Positions 61,682-64,000 of a stretch of DNA of 64,000 nucleotides are shown here, piece after piece. Each line of letters starts with the position of its first letter. The first letter of the stretch is position 1. The stretch spans positions 3,534,001 to 3,598,000 of the forward strand of contig NZ_JAFBCJ010000001.1 of NCBI RefSeq assembly GCF_016907675.1, in the 5' to 3' direction. A program made the position numbers and the translations under genes. This stretch comes from Geodermatophilus bullaregiensis. Lineage in GTDB: Bacteria > Actinomycetota > Actinomycetes > Mycobacteriales > Geodermatophilaceae. The notes beneath the pieces were generated by a model. That model saw only the letters and a program-made list of their open reading frames with translations. It was not told where the DNA came from and did no database searches.

Positions 61682-62229
61682 CGGCCCGGCCGTGCCGCCC
61701 GGTGCAGCGACGAGAGGTAGCGGCGGGTGGCCAGCCCCTGCACCAGCCGGCTCAGCGGCGGCACGGCACGGGCGGCCGGCGTCGCCAGCCGGGAGAAGAC
61801 CCGGATGGTGACGACGACGTCGCCGCCGGCCGCGAGCCGGACGGTGAAGCACTCCTCGCCGCTCTCCGGGTGCCCGGGCAGCGTGCCGTAGGCGAAGCCG
61901 CGCTCGTCACCGGTGGTCGAGGCCCACACGACCCGGCAGGGGATGTCGTAGCCCAGCCGCGGCAGCCCCGCGGTGAGGACGACGACGGTGCCGACCTCGC
62001 CCGCCGGCCCGGTGGCCCGCACCCGCAGGCCCGCGCTGCGCTGCGGCGTCCAGTCGAACACCGCGGCCGCGACCCGCTCGAAGGTCTCCCGGCCGGAGCC
62101 GACGACCTCGGTCCACTCGCCGGGCAGGTAGCCGGCCGGGAGGTCCGCGGCACGGGTGGCGCCGACCTCGGCGTAGGTGAGCGGCGCGTCTCGCAGGCCC
62201 TCGGGCGACGCGGCCCGGAACAGGCCCAT
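61678..62229 (-). CDS. DUF1990 family protein
   Basis: A 183-residue DUF1990 protein: LTYAEVGATRAADLPAGYLP at the start, GSGRETFERVAAAVFDWTPQ RSAGL, LPRLGYDIPCRVVWASTTGD and GFAYGTLPGHPESGEECFTV. Function unknown; found widely in actinobacteria. ATG 62229; translationally coupled to the serine hydrolase gene. Confidence 0.88.
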   Translation of the reverse strand: MGLFRAASPEGLRDAPLTYAEVGATRAADLPAGYLPGEWTEVVGSGRETFERVAAAVFDWTPQRSAGLRVRATGPAGEVGTVVVLTAGLPRLGYDIPCRVVWASTTGDERGFAYGTLPGHPESGEECFTVRLAAGGDVVVTIRVFSRLATPAARAVPPLSRLVQGLATRRYLSSLHRAARPGR

Positions 62230-62265
62230 GGGCCCAGTGTGGACCGGCGTAGGTTGTCCGGCACT

Positions 62266-63120
62266 GTGCTGCCCGCCGTCACCGCCACCCGCTACGTCAC
62301 CCCGCTGCGCGAGGGTGGCTCGCTGCCCGGGCTCATGGAGGCCGACGACCTCGGCACGTACGTGGTCAAGTGGCGGGCCGCCGGGCAGGGGGTGCGGGTG
62401 CTGGTGGCCGAGGTGGTGTGCGGTGAGCTGGCCCGCGCGCTGGCGCTGCCGGTGCCCGCGCTGGTGACCGTCGACGTCGCCCCGGAGCTCGCCGTCGGCG
62501 AGCCCGACCCCGAGGTGCAGGAGCTGCTGCAGCGCTCGGCCGGGCGCAACCTCGGGCTGGACTACCTGCCGGGCGCGCTGGACGTCGAGGCCGGCGTCGG
62601 CGCGGTGGGCGCCGAGCTGGCCGGACGGGTGCTGTGGTTCGACGCGCTCGTGGGCAACGTCGACCGCTCGTGGCGCAACCCCAACATGCTCTTCTGGCAC
62701 GGCCGGCTGCAGCTGATCGACCACGGCGCCGCGCTCACCTTCCACCACAACTGGCCGGGTGCGGCGGCCGCCGTCGCCCGCCCCTACGACGCCGCGCAGC
62801 ACGCGCTGGTCGAGTGCACGCCCGACGTGCGGGCCGCCGACGCCGACCTCGGGCCGCGGGTCACCCGGCCGCTGCTGGACCGGGTGCTGGCCCAGGTGCC
62901 CGACGAGTGGCTGGAGGGGCCGTCGCCGGACGACGCGCCCGACGACGTCCGCGACCGCTACGCCGACCAGCTGCTGGCCCGGCTGGCCGCCCGCGGCGCG
63001 TGGCTGCCGCAGCTGGTGGCCACCGCGGCGGCGGGCGGGTCGCGCCGGAGGGCCCCGCGCGGGGAGAACCGGCCCGCCTGGCTGGGGCCGCCCCCGCCGC
63101 AGGGGGTGCGGCAGCGGTGA
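62266..63120 (+). CDS. HipA-like kinase-fold protein
   Basis: A 284-residue protein of the HipA-like kinase family. VTATRYVTPLREGGSLPGLM EADDLGTYVVKWR (nucleotide-binding start with a conserved Lys in VVKW), and the catalytic region FDALVGNVDRSWRNPNMLFW then LQLIDHGAAL (N-D-x-N... D). Shorter than HipA toxins and with no HipB antitoxin beside it. It is paired with a DUF3037 gene by a four-base overlap. Probably a protein kinase or a dead homologue; substrate unknown. GTG 62266. Confidence 0.82.
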   Translation: MLPAVTATRYVTPLREGGSLPGLMEADDLGTYVVKWRAAGQGVRVLVAEVVCGELARALALPVPALVTVDVAPELAVGEPDPEVQELLQRSAGRNLGLDYLPGALDVEAGVGAVGAELAGRVLWFDALVGNVDRSWRNPNMLFWHGRLQLIDHGAALTFHHNWPGAAAAVARPYDAAQHALVECTPDVRAADADLGPRVTRPLLDRVLAQVPDEWLEGPSPDDAPDDVRDRYADQLLARLAARGAWLPQLVATAAAGGSRRRAPRGENRPAWLGPPPPQGVRQR

Positions 63121-63509
63121 GCCGGGACACCTTCGAGTACGCCGTGCTGCGGGTGGTGCCGCGGGTGGAGCGGGGCGAGGCGCTCAACGCCGGTGTGCTC
63201 GTCTACTGCCGGCAGCGCGACTACCTCGGCAGCCGGGTGCACCTCGACGTCGACCGGCTGCGCGCGCTGGACCCCACCGCCGACCCCGGCGCCATCGGCC
63301 GGGCGCTGCAGGCCGCCGCCGACGTCTGCGCGGCCGACCCCGCCGCGGGGGCCGCCGGCCGCGAGGCGCTGGGGCCGCGGTTCCGCTGGCTGACCGCGCC
63401 GCGCAGCACCGTCGTGCAGCCCGGCCCGGTGCACACCGGGCTCACCGCCGATCCCGACGCCGAGGCCGACCGGCTGCTGCGGCTGCTCGTCCTGCCGGTC
63501 TCCGAGTGA
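63117..63509 (+). CDS. DUF3037 family protein
   Basis: A 130-residue DUF3037 protein: FEYAVLRVVPRVERGEALNA GVLVYC at the start, then LHLDVDRLRAL-like VHLDVDRLRALDP, and TVVQPGPVHTGLT. DUF3037 genes commonly follow a HipA-like gene, as here, with stop and start overlapping (GTGA). Role unknown; possibly the partner of the kinase-like protein. Confidence 0.88.
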   Translation: MSRDTFEYAVLRVVPRVERGEALNAGVLVYCRQRDYLGSRVHLDVDRLRALDPTADPGAIGRALQAAADVCAADPAAGAAGREALGPRFRWLTAPRSTVVQPGPVHTGLTADPDAEADRLLRLLVLPVSE

Positions 63510-63664
63510 CCGGCGGCCGGCGGCTGCTCGTGCCCGGGGCGACGGTGGCCGGCGGGTTGCCGGGCCTGACCGGCGGTGTGCCCGTCGCCGCCGGCGCGCC
63601 GGCCCTGACCGGCGTCCTCGCCCGGCGCCGCACCGTCGGCGGCGGCGGCCGCGCGGGGAGCTGA
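63506..63664 (+). CDS. Doubtful 52-codon frame after DUF3037 gene
   Basis: GTG 63506 overlaps the DUF3037 stop by four bases and opens 52 codons of Gly/Ala/Pro/Val-rich sequence with two PxLTG-like repeats (LPGLTGGVP, APALTGVLA). No family recognised; could be an artefact of high GC. Confidence 0.2.
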   Translation: MTGGRRLLVPGATVAGGLPGLTGGVPVAAGAPALTGVLARRRTVGGGGRAGS

Positions 63665-63732
63665 CGAGCGGGTCCCGCGGGCCGCCTCCGGCGCTACGAT
63701 CGGCCGCCTCGCCGGCCGAGGAGGTCGCCGCC

Positions 63733-64000
63733 ATGACGGGGAGCCCAGCTGCCGCGGACGCCCCCCGCGACGAGGGGCCGCGCCGTCCCGGCGCCGTCCT
63801 GAGCCGGGCCGTCGTCCCCCTCGACGAGGCCACCGACCCGGCCCGGTTCGGCCACAAGGCCGCCAACCTGGCCGTCCTGCGCGGCGCCGGGCTCCCGGTG
63901 CCCGACGGCGTCGTCGTCCCCGCCGCCGCCGGGGACGCCGGCACCGTCCCCGGCGAGCTGGTCGCCGCGGTCGGCGCGTGGGGCGACGTGCCGCTCGCGG
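63733..64000 (+). CDS. PEP/pyruvate-binding domain protein (5' end only)
   Basis: Begins at ATG 63733 with GAGGAGG upstream and runs off the window. The visible part (VVPLDEATDPARFGHKAANLA VLRGAGLPVPDGVVVPA) is the N-terminal motif of the PEP-synthase/pyruvate-phosphate-dikinase ATP-binding domain (lGgKAanLa.L..aGlpVPdGfvv). The rest is outside the window, so the exact enzyme cannot be told. Confidence 0.75.
   Translation, partial: MTGSPAAADAPRDEGPRRPGAVLSRAVVPLDEATDPARFGHKAANLAVLRGAGLPVPDGVVVPAAAGDAGTVPGELVAAVGAWGDVPLA

Overview
The window is a very GC-rich, gene-dense stretch of an actinobacterial chromosome. GTG starts, four-base stop/start overlaps, a BTAD/NB-ARC (AfsR-type) regulator, ECF SigJ, an actinobacterial Sdh1-type succinate dehydrogenase and mycothiol-type enzymes all fit. 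Overall style (YtxH-like surface proteins, intergenic palindromes) suggests Geodermatophilaceae or a close relative; that placement is an inference from style, not from a marker gene. About 60 genes are supported. No rRNA, tRNA, CRISPR array or intact insertion sequence was seen.

Layout. 0.3-9.9 kb: loosely packed, with an epoxide hydrolase, a RibD-like reductase, a 14-TM drug exporter with a long Thr/Pro repeat tail, a GYD protein, a remnant of a tyrosine recombinase, a SRPBCC/TetR pair behind two palindromic operators, and a TspO-like protein. 10-16 kb: a CMD-sigJ operon, an MMPL exporter and small envelope proteins. 16.6-29 kb: a PNPOx-fold protein, an AMIN-like/peptidoglycan-binding protein, a large SARP-type regulator beside a methyltransferase (both preceded by TGCA-type direct repeats with 11-bp pitch), a DUF2855 protein, pyrophosphatase, nitronate monooxygenase, SelO and stress/envelope proteins. 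29-32 kb: a two-gene TIR-DUF6777 / SLATT operon, a candidate defence or cell-death module, with an 18-copy perfect 15-bp repeat. 33-41 kb: aldo/keto reductase, PRC-barrel protein, a retron-type reverse transcriptase broken by two compensating frameshifts, mycothiol-type enzymes, GalE and VOC proteins.

40.9-50.3 kb: the most striking region. Nine minus-strand genes, nearly all overlapping by 1-4 bases, encode an inositol-3-phosphate synthase, an unassigned HD-like protein, a methyltransferase, a Gfo/Idh/MocA oxidoreductase, a zinc-ribbon metallo-beta-lactamase-fold protein, a YcaO enzyme, a xylose-isomerase-like TIM barrel, a GT4 glycosyltransferase and a PIG-L deacetylase. The combination mirrors the inositol/GT4/deacetylase logic of mycothiol synthesis but adds a YcaO ATP-dependent amide-activating enzyme. 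I read it as a biosynthetic cluster for a cyclitol-sugar conjugate that I cannot match to a known product.

50.5-64 kb: LURP-one-like and GH16-like proteins, a thioesterase/HxlR pair, the sdhCAB operon, a sulfite-oxidase-like/flavin-reductase pair, a GNAT, a spheroidene-monooxygenase-like protein, a formate/nitrite transporter, a serine hydrolase/DUF1990 pair, a HipA-like/DUF3037 pair, and the start of a PEP/pyruvate-binding protein cut by the window end. A ~58-bp palindromic intergenic element occurs three times here.
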